Assembly (NCBI GenBank): GCA_019750135.1
Contig: JAIEOV010000016.1
Coordinates: 186,001 to 250,000 of the forward strand
Direction: 5' to 3'
DNA: 64,000 nucleotides
Origin: Reyranella sp.
Lineage (GTDB): Bacteria; Pseudomonadota; Alphaproteobacteria; Reyranellales; Reyranellaceae
The position numbers and the translations under genes were made by a program. Shown here one piece after another: positions 17,271 through 25,103 of this stretch. Within the stretch, counting starts at the first letter, position 1. Every line of letters starts with the position of its first letter. The notes under the pieces are model-generated. The model had not been told where the DNA came from, did not search any database, and saw only the letters and a program-made list of their open reading frames with translations.

Positions 17271-17282
17271 GAGACGTCGCGC

Positions 17283-17699
17283 TCAGCGGCGGCCGAAGAT
17301 GTCGTGCAGGATGTCGCCGGCGTTCCGGCAGCCGGCGCTGATAACGGCATCGAGATCGGCGGCTGAAAGTTTCCGGCCAACCGCCGCGGCGCGTTCCTGG
17401 GCAGTGGCTGCGAGTTCGTCGGCCGTGAAGCCGTAGCCGCGCCGGTCGGCAAGAGCCGCCACCTCGCGCAATGGCCCAGCCTTGCGGACTTCGGCCACAG
17501 ATCGGCGTTGGCCTTGAGATCGCGAGCAAAGCGCTGGAGTTCGGATTGGCTCATCGGTCGCGTCTTTTATTTCCTTCACAGCCTGCTGGTCGAGATCCCC
17601 CATCTGGTCGCCACCCGACACCTTGTCGAGCTCGGCGCCGGCAAGAGGTTTCTTGGTCGCGGCCGGCGGCTGCTTGGCGGTGTCCTTGGACCTCTTCAT
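17283..17699 (-). pseudogene. Nif11-like peptide with upstream double-glycine leader-like segment, frames disrupted
   Basis: One continuous frame (138 codons) begins MKRSKDTAK, contains LAGAELDKVSGG, a double-glycine leader motif (LxxxELxxVxGG), and later reads AEVRKAGPLREVAALADRRG and FTADELAATAQ, ending HDIFGRR. A second ATG at 17554 in another frame reads MSQSELQRFARDLKANADL, the canonical start of a Nif11-type leader. Its natural continuation is the first frame from about 17490. A one-base deletion therefore seems to have broken a ~90-residue Nif11 protein and fused its tail to an upstream GG-leader peptide. Such leaders usually belong to ribosomal peptide natural products; no modifying enzyme was seen nearby. 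Confidence 0.55.
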
Positions 17700-17742
17700 G
17701 CGAGGGCTACTGGGCTGAGCAGACGCCGACCGGGGCGGCGCG

Positions 17743-19266
17743 TCAAGGCGTCCGACGGCGGATCAGCGGCAGCACCAGCAAGGCGAGCGCCGTGATGGCT
17801 GCCAGCATCGCCCACGCCTCGTTGATGGCGCCGACCAGTCCGGCGCGCTCGACCAGCGGGCGTACCGTCTCGATCATGGCGGCATCGATCGTGCGGGTCG
17901 TGGCGGTCGCGACCGTCTCGGCCGGGATGCCCACCAAGGGCGCGACCGAGACGTCGCCGCTCTTCAGGCGTTGGCCGATCGCCGCGGCCAGGATCGGCGC
18001 GCGGCCGTAGATCACGGTGTCGATCAAGGCCAGGCCGATCGCGCCGCCGAGGTTGCGCATCAGGTTGAAGAGGCCGCTCGCATCGGCGACTCGCTCGGGC
18101 GGGAACTGGCCGAGCGCCAGTCGTGTCGGCGGCAACAGGCAGAACATGATGGCCGACCCGCGCAGAATCTGCGGCAGCAGCATCTCGTCGAAATCGGTCT
18201 CCCAGGTCTGGAAGGCGCTGAGGCCGAGCCCGACGGCGAACAATGAGAAGCCGCCCAGCATCAGCAGGCGGCCGTCGATGCGACGCTCCAGCTCGACGGC
18301 GATCGGCGCAGTGACGAGCTGGGCCACGCCTGTGACCAGCATGATGCGGCCGATCTCGAGCGGCCCGTGCTCCCGGGCGAAGGCCAGGAATACCGGCATG
18401 AGGTAGACCGAGCCGTAGAGGCCGAAGCCCAAGGCGAAGGACAGAAAGCAGCCGATTGCGAAGTTGCGGTCGGCAAGCGCGCTCAAGTCGACGATCGGCT
18501 GCGAGCGGCCGAGGCTGCGTCGAACGAACGCAAAGCCCGCGAGCAGCGACAGCGCAAGCAGACCCAGCACGCGCAGCGAGACCCAGCCGTGCTTGGGCGC
18601 GTCCTTCAGCCCGATCTCCAGCGCCGCCAGCGCGATCGCCATCAGGATGAGGCCGGCGACATCGAGCGTACGGACGTGCGTGTATTCGCCCGCCTCGCGC
18701 GGCAGGAAGGCGGCGGCAACCGCGGCAGCGCCGATACCGGGCGCAACGTTGACCAGGAAGAGCCAATGCCAGGAATACGTCTGGGTGATCCAGCCGCCGA
18801 CCAAGGGTCCCACGGTCGGCGCCAACACGGCCATCACGCCCGCCAGCGTCGTGGCGATGCCCTGCTGGCGGAAGGGAAACAGCAGAAAGACGGCAGAGAA
18901 GACCGAGGGGATCAAGACACCGCCGGCGAAGCCCTGCACCACCCGCGCGACGATCAGCGTCTCGAAGCCGTGGCTTGCTGCGCAGGCCGCCGAGGCCAAG
19001 GTGAACAGGGTGAGCGCGCCGACGAACAGCCAGCGCAGGCTGAGCACGCGCGTCAGGAGGCCGGTCAGCGGGATCGCGATCACCTCGGCGATGAGATAGG
19101 CCGTCTGCACCCAGCTCATCTGGTCGGGCGCGATCGACAACGCTTCGCTGATCTCGGGCAGCGAGGTGACGACGATCTGGATGTCGAGCACGGCCATGAA
19201 CATGCCGAGCGTCATGGCCGAGAAGCCGACCCAGGTGCCGGCGGTCGCTGCCCGCTCGTCGGTCAT
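17743..19266 (-). CDS. MFS transporter, DHA2 (EmrB/QacA) family
   Basis: A 507-residue inner-membrane drug:H+ antiporter-type protein with 14 predicted helices, as in the DHA2 subfamily. MTLGMFMAVLDIQIVVTSLP near residues 18-37 is the EmrB motif D1-like stretch. VLAPTVGPLVGGWITQTYSW near 147-166 holds motif C (GPxxGG). The ATG overlaps the stop of the upstream methyltransferase gene (ATGA), so it is the third gene of the polyketide synthase operon and is likely the exporter of that product or a self-protection pump. No membrane-fusion partner is adjacent. Confidence 0.9.
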   Translation of the reverse strand: MTDERAATAGTWVGFSAMTLGMFMAVLDIQIVVTSLPEISEALSIAPDQMSWVQTAYLIAEVIAIPLTGLLTRVLSLRWLFVGALTLFTLASAACAASHGFETLIVARVVQGFAGGVLIPSVFSAVFLLFPFRQQGIATTLAGVMAVLAPTVGPLVGGWITQTYSWHWLFLVNVAPGIGAAAVAAAFLPREAGEYTHVRTLDVAGLILMAIALAALEIGLKDAPKHGWVSLRVLGLLALSLLAGFAFVRRSLGRSQPIVDLSALADRNFAIGCFLSFALGFGLYGSVYLMPVFLAFAREHGPLEIGRIMLVTGVAQLVTAPIAVELERRIDGRLLMLGGFSLFAVGLGLSAFQTWETDFDEMLLPQILRGSAIMFCLLPPTRLALGQFPPERVADASGLFNLMRNLGGAIGLALIDTVIYGRAPILAAAIGQRLKSGDVSVAPLVGIPAETVATATTRTIDAAMIETVRPLVERAGLVGAINEAWAMLAAITALALLVLPLIRRRTP

Positions 19267-19757
19267 TGCCGCAGCGCCGCCTCTTCCGCACGGATGCGGA
19301 TCCACAGCACCACGGCGTTCAGGCCTGAGAAGGCGATGCCGTACCACACCAAGCCGAAGCAGAGCGGCAGCACCAGGATCTCGGCAGCGACGATGCAATA
19401 GTTGGGATGCGACACGAAGCGGAACGGCCCCTCTTTCACCAGCGGCGCGCCCGGCAGCACGATGATGCGCGTCGTCCAGCGCGGCCCCAGGGTGGCGATC
19501 ACCCACACGCGCAGTCCCTGGAGGACGACGAACACCACCAGCCAGCCGAGCCTTACGTCGCCAGGCGCGTGCCAGACGGCGAGATACCAGAGACCCATCA
19601 GCCACGCGGCATGCAAGGCCACGATCAGCGGATAGTGTCCGGGTGCGGCCTCGCGCGCGCCCTGGCCCAGCAGGCGCGCGGTATTGCGCCGTGCCAGGAC
19701 GAGCTCGCCGAGACGCTGCAGGGTCACCAGGCCGAGGATGGCCCCCGCCAGCAGCAT
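19263..19757 (-). CDS. Isoprenylcysteine carboxyl methyltransferase-family membrane protein
   Basis: A 164-residue integral membrane protein with about four helices. The ICMT signature is VKEGPFRFVSHPNYCIVAAE near residues 105-125, which binds S-adenosylmethionine and substrate. In bacteria, ICMT-like proteins beside type III polyketide synthases O-methylate alkylpyrones or alkylresorcinols (the BpsB/SrsB arrangement). Both flanking genes overlap it (TGATG upstream, ATGA downstream), which supports that role here. Start ATG 19757; a GTG one codon earlier is also possible. Confidence 0.85.
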   Translation of the reverse strand: MLLAGAILGLVTLQRLGELVLARRNTARLLGQGAREAAPGHYPLIVALHAAWLMGLWYLAVWHAPGDVRLGWLVVFVVLQGLRVWVIATLGPRWTTRIIVLPGAPLVKEGPFRFVSHPNYCIVAAEILVLPLCFGLVWYGIAFSGLNAVVLWIRIRAEEAALRQ

Positions 19758-20839
19758 CACGCCGCCTGCGCCAGTGACAGACAGCTGCAGGTGAAACCCG
19801 GTCCCAGCGCCGTCAGCACGGTGCGCTGCGGCAGGCGCTGCTGCTTGGCCAATCGGTCGAGCACGAAGAGCACGGTCGGCGCCGACATGTTGCCGTACTC
19901 CTCCAGCACGGCGCGCTCGTGGTCGAGCGCACCCTGGTCGAGCCGCAGCGTGCTTTCGAGCGCGGTGATCACCTTGGCGCCGCCGGGATGGCAGGTGAAG
20001 CGGTCGACCGATGCACGCTCGACGCCGATGCGCGCCAGGATTCCGTCGACGGCGGCACCGACATGCTCCTCGGCGAACGGTGGGATGGCGCGGTCGAAGA
20101 TGACGCCGAGACCGGTCGGGTCGACCTTCCATCCCATGATATCGAGGCTGTCGGGCCACATATGCTCACCTGCGCCTTCGATGCGCGCCAAGCCCCTCGC
20201 GTTAGGGCCCGTCTCGCCGGTGCGCACGACGCAGGCCGCCGCGCCGTCGCCGAACAGGGCGGTCGCCACCATGTTGGCGCTGGTGAGCTGGTCCATGCGG
20301 AAGGCCGCGGTGCAGATCTCGATCGCCACCAAGAGCACGGTCGAGCCCGGCCGCGCCCGCGCCAGGCGACTGGCGATCGCCAGGCCCGAGACGCCGCCGG
20401 CGCAGCCCAGGCCGAACACCGGCACACGCTCGACGTCGGGACGGAAGCCCATGCGGCCGGCGACGCGCGCCTCGAGGCTCGGCGTGGCGATGCCGGTCGA
20501 GGAGATGGTGACGATGGTATCGACGTCGCGCGCCTCGCAGCCGGCAGCGGCCAGTGCGCGGCTGGCGGCGGCAACGAACAGCTCCTGCGCCCCGGCCAGG
20601 TAGGCGGCGTTGCGCTCGGGCCAGTCGAGATCGGAGAAATACCAGTCGAGCGGCTTCACGGTGTAGCGCGTGCGGATGCCCGACGTTTCGAACACCGGCG
20701 CCATGCGCTCGAAGGCGGCGTAGCGATGGGCGAAGATGCGGCGCGCCGCCGCCGCCGCGTCGGACTGCTTCAGCTGGTGTGGCGGCACGGCTTGGCCGAT
20801 GGAGAGCAGCGTTGCGTCGTTCGGCATCGGCTTCCTCAT
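19757..20839 (-). CDS. Type III polyketide synthase (chalcone/stilbene synthase family)
   Basis: A 360-residue homodimeric-type ketosynthase. The catalytic triad is visible: Cys146 in VFGLGCAGGV, His284 in FTCHPGGAK and Asn317 in EEYGNMSAPT. GFGDG-like GPGFTCSC closes the C-terminus. These enzymes extend acyl-CoA starters with malonyl-CoA to give alkylpyrones, alkylresorcinols or phloroglucinols. The ICMT-like gene next door suggests a methylated lipid pyrone or resorcinol. First gene of a three-gene overlapping operon. The ATG at 20839 follows AGAGGTGACC; an ATG four codons later is an alternative. Confidence 0.93.
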   Translation of the reverse strand: MRKPMPNDATLLSIGQAVPPHQLKQSDAAAAARRIFAHRYAAFERMAPVFETSGIRTRYTVKPLDWYFSDLDWPERNAAYLAGAQELFVAAASRALAAAGCEARDVDTIVTISSTGIATPSLEARVAGRMGFRPDVERVPVFGLGCAGGVSGLAIASRLARARPGSTVLLVAIEICTAAFRMDQLTSANMVATALFGDGAAACVVRTGETGPNARGLARIEGAGEHMWPDSLDIMGWKVDPTGLGVIFDRAIPPFAEEHVGAAVDGILARIGVERASVDRFTCHPGGAKVITALESTLRLDQGALDHERAVLEEYGNMSAPTVLFVLDRLAKQQRLPQRTVLTALGPGFTCSCLSLAQAA

Positions 20840-20941
20840 GGTCACCTCTAGCACATCATCAACGTTGCCGGTCCCCGCAAGTCACGATAGCGCGAAGGCC
20901 GCTTCCTGTGCTGCCATGATCTCCGCACATTTGGAGGCACA

Positions 20942-21547
20942 ATGCTGCTCATCGGAGTGAACCGCTCGCCCTATACGCGGCGAGTCGCCATCACGCTCAA
21001 GGCCTATGGCCTGCCCTTCGAGCAGCGTGACCTTTCGGGATTCGGCAATCGCGCCGATGTCCGCGCCGCCAATCCGCTGGGACGCATTCCCGCCCTGGTG
21101 CTCGACGACGGCGAAACCCTTTTGGACAGCGCCGCCATCATCGACCATCTCGACGAGGTCGTCGGCCGCGACCGCGCGCTGACGCCGGCCGCGGGCGCCG
21201 ACCGGCGCGCCGTGCTGCGCCACGCGGCGCTGATGATGGGCGCTTGCGACAAGGGCCTGCACGCCGCCTACGAGCGCAATCACCATCCACCGGAGAAGGT
21301 GCATCAGCCGTGGGTCGACGACTGCATGGCGCAGATGAAGCACGCCCTGGCCGCCGTCGAAGCGGCGGTCGAGCCGGGCCAGGACTACCTGCTGCTCGGT
21401 CGCCTCACCCAGGCCGACGTCACCGCCTTCATCGCCGAACGCCTGGCGCGCGGCCTCAAGGTCGACACCGCGGCCGAGATGCCGCGCTTGCACGCGCATT
21501 GCCGCCGCCTCCTGGAGCAGGAGGCCTTCCGCTCGACCGAACCGTGA
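20942..21547 (+). CDS. Glutathione S-transferase family protein
   Basis: A 201-residue protein with an N-terminal thioredoxin-like domain. NRSPYTRRVAITLKAYG (residues 7-23) carries the active-site region and NPLGRIPALVLDDGETLLDS holds the cis-Pro and the Glu/Ser glutathione-binding pair. An all-helical C-domain follows with a TQADVTAF segment, the GST N-capping box. Function is glutathione-dependent detoxification or isomerisation by family; substrate unknown. It is divergent from the polyketide synthase operon with ~100 bp between, so the two could share a control region. Confidence 0.88.
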   Translation: MLLIGVNRSPYTRRVAITLKAYGLPFEQRDLSGFGNRADVRAANPLGRIPALVLDDGETLLDSAAIIDHLDEVVGRDRALTPAAGADRRAVLRHAALMMGACDKGLHAAYERNHHPPEKVHQPWVDDCMAQMKHALAAVEAAVEPGQDYLLLGRLTQADVTAFIAERLARGLKVDTAAEMPRLHAHCRRLLEQEAFRSTEP

Positions 21548-21550
21548 TGC

Positions 21551-22237
21551 CTACGGCCGGTTCTTGCCGGTGTTGCGGTAGAGATTGGCCAGCCGGGCGA
21601 TCAGGAAGGCGACATACATCACGCCCAGCACCTGCTCGATGATGATCAGGCTGCGCGCCATCTTGGTGACCGGCGTGATCTCGCCGAAGCCGGTCGAGGT
21701 CAGCACCGTGAAGGAGAAGTACATCATGGTCGGCCAGTCCAGGTCCTCGTCCGGCGCATGCACGGGCGCGGCATGGAAGGCGTGCGGCTGGAGCTGCTGC
21801 AGCCAGCCGAACAGGCTGGCGAAGGTGAAGGCGATCAAGACATAGGCCGCGACGGCGCCGAACACCTTGTCGGCGGTGATCGGGCGCCGATCCAGCACGT
21901 AGTAGAGCAATGCGGTCGTCACGCCGCCGAGGAAAAGCGCGGTGATGAGCAGCGTCACCGGCCGCAGCCAGTGCTCGCCCAGGCGGTCGGCCGCGACGGC
22001 GTTGACGGTGAACAACGCCAGCAGGCCGAGAACCAGCAGCGTCGCCCGCCGTGCCCGCAGGGCCCACATGGCGAGCATCAGGATGGTGCTCAGTCCGAGC
22101 GCGAGGAACACGGCGGCAAACGATCCGGCCACCAGGGGATTGATCAGGATGAACAGGCAGAGCGCCGTCAGCAGCACGCCGCAGCGGTTGTTGCGCAGGT
22201 AGGCGAGACGGCGCTTCATCCGGAAGGAGATCGACAT
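21551..22237 (-). CDS. Two-pore-helix potassium channel family protein
   Basis: A 228-residue membrane protein. Several N-terminal hydrophobic segments (~20-135) precede a pore module: DWPTMMYFSFTVLTSTGFGE near residues 165-185, then an inner helix. The selectivity filter is TSTGFGEI rather than TVGYGD; GFG filters occur in functional K+ channels. There is no cytoplasmic RCK domain, so gating is not by ligand binding there. The start at 22237 is preferred to a GTG five codons upstream that overlaps the preceding VOC gene. Confidence 0.85.
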   Translation of the reverse strand: MSISFRMKRRLAYLRNNRCGVLLTALCLFILINPLVAGSFAAVFLALGLSTILMLAMWALRARRATLLVLGLLALFTVNAVAADRLGEHWLRPVTLLITALFLGGVTTALLYYVLDRRPITADKVFGAVAAYVLIAFTFASLFGWLQQLQPHAFHAAPVHAPDEDLDWPTMMYFSFTVLTSTGFGEITPVTKMARSLIIIEQVLGVMYVAFLIARLANLYRNTGKNRP

Positions 22238-22242
22238 GGTCG

Positions 22243-22677
22243 CTACTTCCACTCGGCCAGCTCGACCGTGATGCCCTCGGGTCCCTCGAGGGACACCAGC
22301 TTGCGGTCGTGGAAGGTCATCGGCTGGTTGCGCAGGCGCACGCCCGCAGCCGTCGCCTTGGCGATCAGGCCGTCGATGTCGGAGACGGCGAAGCAGATGT
22401 GGTTGAAGCCGATGCGGTCGAGGCGGGCGATGTCGCCTTCCTGCTTCACCCGCGGATTGAGGAAATGCAGGAGCTGCACCTCGAGGCGGGGGCTGGAGTC
22501 CTTCAGCACCAGGGTGATGTGGCGGGCTTCGAGGTTCGCGATGCCCATGTACTGGTCCATCACCGGACCCTTGATGACCACGTCCTTGTCGAGTTCGAAG
22601 CCCAGCAGGGCGAAGAAGCCAATGGCGGCGGCAGGGTCGGTAACGGCCACAGTGACGTGGTCGAAGTGTCTCAGCAT
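22243..22677 (-). CDS. VOC (glyoxalase/bleomycin resistance/dioxygenase) superfamily protein
   Basis: A 144-residue protein with paired beta-alpha-beta-beta-beta modules: FDHVTVAVTDPAAAIGFFAL at the start and GFNHICFAVSDIDGLIAKAT near 92-112. Potential metal ligands are His6, Glu in LEVQLLHF (~66), His95 and the Glu near the C-terminus (ITVELAEW). The usual 2-His-2-Glu metal site is plausible. The enzymatic role is unknown. It begins ten bases from the inverted-repeat-bounded element at 22687, so its own promoter may lie inside that element. Confidence 0.85.
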   Translation of the reverse strand: MLRHFDHVTVAVTDPAAAIGFFALLGFELDKDVVIKGPVMDQYMGIANLEARHITLVLKDSSPRLEVQLLHFLNPRVKQEGDIARLDRIGFNHICFAVSDIDGLIAKATAAGVRLRNQPMTFHDRKLVSLEGPEGITVELAEWK

Positions 22678-22686
22678 CGCGTCATT

Positions 22687-23355
22687 CTAGTAGCTCTGCG
22701 CAGAGATTATGACTCATTGGAACTTGCACCGGAATACGTCTCCAGAAGCGGACTTGGAGGTCGCCGCCAGCGGTGAATTTTGACCGGTCGTCGCCAGTTG
22801 TCTGGGAAGGCCACTCGCGATGCATGCGCTGCTGTCAGCGGTGCGAGAGGTTTGCGAGGTTCCCGAGGTTCCGGCGAGAGAGCCTGGTAACGCTTGGAGA
22901 TCGGCCCCCCCATCGGTTGGGCCTGATTGGGAATTCGGACAGTTACGCAAGTTTCGCAACCGGGCCTGCGCCGGAGAGCCGGAGCCCCGGGCTCGGCCCG
23001 TCCCGGACAATCGGCAGGACGGGCCGCGCGCGCGGCACAGGCTTCTTGGTTCCGATCAACGATGCAAAGAACGGGAACGCGGGGCACACCGCGCAACATG
23101 GCGGCATTGTATAACCACGGTATAATATCGTCAACAACTGAGGTAAGCAGGCGACGGGTTCTTTTGTTGCGACTTTTGAGGCTCCGTACGGGGCCATGTA
23201 TGTCGGGTCGACCGGGCGACACCGCCACTCCTTGTGTGCCGGCAGAGTGCCTACAATGCTTCCAAACGGCCACGCGCGCGGTCCGAAAGAGAATGAGCTG
23301 GATCTGGGGTCCGCGCTCCACCGAGCCAGTCAAAATCTCTGTGCAGAGCTACTAG
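22687..23355. mobile_element. Decayed mobile-element remnant bounded by 29-bp inverted repeats
   Basis: The 669-bp stretch separating two VOC genes starts CTAGTAGCTCTGCGCAGAGA (22687) and ends, on the other strand, with CTAGTAGCTCTGCACAGAGA (from 23355). The arms extend to TTATGACT / TTTTGACT with two mismatches in 29 bases. A further GTGAATTTTGACCGG occurs at 22773-22787. Repeated ATTTTGAC-type motifs at the tips resemble IS21-family ends. No transposase is recognisable; open frames inside have no family features. CTAG at both outer ends could be a target duplication. AT-rich sequence near 23100-23150 contrasts with its surroundings and may hold a promoter. Confidence 0.55.
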
Positions 23356-23360
23356 CCGCT

Positions 23361-23765
23361 TTACGGCCAATGCACGAACTCCAGCTTGAGCCCATCGGGA
23401 TCCGCGAAAAACACCGCGTAGTAGCCCGCGCCGTACCGAGGATAGTCCGCCGGGGCATCGAGAATGCGAGCACCCATTCCAAGCAGCAGCTCGTGGAGCC
23501 GCTCGACGTCGGCGCGGCTTTCCGCATGCCAGGCGAGATGGTGCAGCCCTGCGCTGTAGCGGTCGTGAGCGCGATCGGAACGCGCAGGCCTGATGTCGAC
23601 TTCGCAGATCAGGCGCCCGGCGTCGCGCAGCTCCCAGTTCGAGCCGACGGCGTCATCGCGTGTCCGGCTGTAGCCGAGGAAGCGGAGAATCCGGTCGTAA
23701 AACGGCCCCGACATCGCGAGGTCGATGACGGTGAGGTCGATGTGGTGGACGGCGCCGCGCATCAT
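23361..23765 (-). CDS. VOC superfamily protein (glyoxalase-like)
   Basis: A 134-residue single VOC protein. It opens MMRGAVHHIDLTVIDLAMSG and carries GLHHLAWHAESRADVERLHE near 75-95 and VFFADPDGLKLEFVHWP at the C-terminus. His8, His77 or His78 and the C-terminal Glu fit the usual metal site, so a lactoylglutathione-lyase or dioxygenase-like activity is possible. Substrate unknown. Start at 23765; a second ATG follows directly. It faces away from the flavoprotein gene at 23806 across 40 bp. Confidence 0.82.
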   Translation of the reverse strand: MMRGAVHHIDLTVIDLAMSGPFYDRILRFLGYSRTRDDAVGSNWELRDAGRLICEVDIRPARSDRAHDRYSAGLHHLAWHAESRADVERLHELLLGMGARILDAPADYPRYGAGYYAVFFADPDGLKLEFVHWP

Positions 23766-23805
23766 GCCCGTGGAACGCAAGCAGCATCTGCGACGTTGCC
23801 GGCCA

Positions 23806-24396
23806 ATGCAAATCCAGGTCGTGTGCTGCCATCCCCTCACCGACAGCTTTGACCACTCGCTCTACCGTGCCGTGATCGGCACCCTCGAGCAGAACGGTCA
23901 TGGCGTCGTGGCGACGGACCTCTATCGCGAAGGCTTCGCGCCGGCGATGACGGTCGAGGAGCGGCGCACCTACATGAGCAACGACTATGACGCCAGCGCC
24001 ATCGCCCGCTATGTCGAGATCCTGAAGCAGGTCGACGGCCTGATCCTGTGCTTCCCGCATTGGTGGTTCGCCATGCCGGCCATGTTGAAGGGATGGGTCG
24101 ATCGCGTGTGGGGGCCGGGCACCGCCTTCGTCTACGATTCCAAGGACGGTCATCTCGAGCCGAACCTACACAACATCAAATTGTTCGGCGTGGTCACCAG
24201 CTACGGCTCGTCATGGTGGATCGTGCGCGTGTTCGCGGGCGACGCCGGCCGCAAGGTGCTGATGCGCGGCATGAAACCGTTGTGCGCCAAGGACGTCCGA
24301 TCGTTCTATCTCGCCCACTACGGCATGGACGCTTCGACGCCCGCCTCGCGCGAGGCCTTCCTGGAGAAGGTCCGCCGTCGCGTCGCGCAAATCTGA
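23806..24396 (+). CDS. NAD(P)H dehydrogenase (quinone), flavodoxin-like fold
   Basis: A 196-residue flavoprotein of the NQO/MdaB type. It begins MQIQVVCCHPLTDSFDHSLY, where the Ser-Phe-x-x-x-Leu region binds FMN/FAD phosphate, and has LILCFPHWWFAMPAMLKGWV near 78-98, the flavin-isoalloxazine loop, followed by DRVWGPGTAFVY. These enzymes carry out two-electron reduction of quinones and limit redox cycling. Cytoplasmic, no signal. It stands alone, divergent from a VOC gene. Confidence 0.88.
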   Translation: MQIQVVCCHPLTDSFDHSLYRAVIGTLEQNGHGVVATDLYREGFAPAMTVEERRTYMSNDYDASAIARYVEILKQVDGLILCFPHWWFAMPAMLKGWVDRVWGPGTAFVYDSKDGHLEPNLHNIKLFGVVTSYGSSWWIVRVFAGDAGRKVLMRGMKPLCAKDVRSFYLAHYGMDASTPASREAFLEKVRRRVAQI

Positions 24397-24445
24397 ACGC
24401 AACCAACCTGCCGCATCGGCGTTCCTCTGCCGATGGAGGCCCCTC

Positions 24446-24574
24446 ATGTGGCGTAAGGGCCTGATTTCACTGGGACTTTCGGCGATTGTCATAGCCGCCT
24501 GCGATCCCGAGCTGCTGATGGCAGCGCGCGACTCCAGCGACTACGAAGTCGTCGCCCTCATCGCCCGCGAATAG
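24446..24574 (+). CDS. Small lipoprotein
   Basis: A 42-residue reading frame with GGAGG seven bases before its ATG. The translation MWRKGLISLGLSAIVIAACD has a positively charged start, a hydrophobic core and a lipobox (IAAC, Cys19), so it should be lipidated and anchored to a membrane. The mature part is only ~24 residues (DPELLMAARDSSDYEVVAL) and acidic. It resembles entericidin-type tiny lipoproteins in layout but not in sequence. It lies 50 bp after the quinone reductase gene. Confidence 0.6.
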   Translation: MWRKGLISLGLSAIVIAACDPELLMAARDSSDYEVVALIARE

Positions 24575-24578
24575 ACGG

Positions 24579-24803
24579 CTAACGGCCGACCGACAGCCCG
24601 ACGGCCGCGCCGATACTGACCCCCAGCAAGATCAACGCAAAACAGGCACCCAGCCAGAGGAAGCCCCGTCTGAGATGGTGGCGCCTCTGGTGATGGGTCA
24701 CCCGCCATGCATGCACCATGTGCCACAAGCCGCCGATGAGGGCGGCGATTCCCAGAATCCAGAACGGCGCGAACAGCAGCCAGACTTCGATGTCGGTACT
24801 CAC
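24579..24803 (-). CDS. Small two-helix membrane protein of unknown function
   Basis: Seventy-four residues from a GTG at 24803, opening VSTDIEVWLLFAPFW. Two hydrophobic helices (~6-32 and ~48-70) flank a very basic, His/Arg-rich loop (HHQRRHHLRRG). The frame is open further upstream to 24860 but that extension has no membrane or family character. It is convergent with the small lipoprotein gene, with four bases between them. No family recognised. Confidence 0.5.
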   Translation of the reverse strand: MSTDIEVWLLFAPFWILGIAALIGGLWHMVHAWRVTHHQRRHHLRRGFLWLGACFALILLGVSIGAAVGLSVGR

Positions 24804-24880
24804 GATCACAGTTAGGCCACAGCACGAAGCCGCCGTCGATACGTAAAGCTTGTACGACAATCCAAACGGGGTCTCTCCAC

Positions 24881-25090
24881 ATGACGAAATACCTGGTCCT
24901 GGCCGCCCTCCTCCTCGGCACCACGGCCTGCGGCGACACCTGGGGCCAGCGCGCCGTCACCGGCGGCGGCATCGGCGCCGGCTCGGGCGCGCTCATCGGC
25001 GCCCTGACGCCGATCGGTCTCCTGCCGGGCGCCCTGGTCGGCACGGCCGTCGGCGCCGGCCTGGGCGCCGCGACGACACCCCGCTACTGA
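24881..25090 (+). CDS. Glycine-zipper lipoprotein
   Basis: A 69-residue protein with a lipoprotein signal: MTKYLVLAALLLGTTAC, lipobox TTAC with Cys17. The mature part is almost entirely a glycine-zipper (GGGIGAGSGALIGALTPIGL and GTAVGAGLGAATT), a pattern of small outer-membrane-associated lipoproteins that insert helices into membranes. It is probably envelope-located; the precise role is unknown. Its own promoter should lie in the region shared with the divergent small membrane protein gene. Confidence 0.7.
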   Translation: MTKYLVLAALLLGTTACGDTWGQRAVTGGGIGAGSGALIGALTPIGLLPGALVGTAVGAGLGAATTPRY

Positions 25091-25103
25091 TTTCTTCCCG
25101 GAA

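Noticed and set aside
22943..23197. 84-codon minus-strand frame (MAPYGASKVATKEP...) within the same element
   Set aside because: No ribosome site or homology recognised; kept as part of the mobile-element remnant.
22707..23333. 208-codon minus-strand frame inside the inverted-repeat element
   Set aside because: No transposase or other motifs, Pro/Arg-rich, and it reads through one terminal repeat; likely non-coding remnant DNA.
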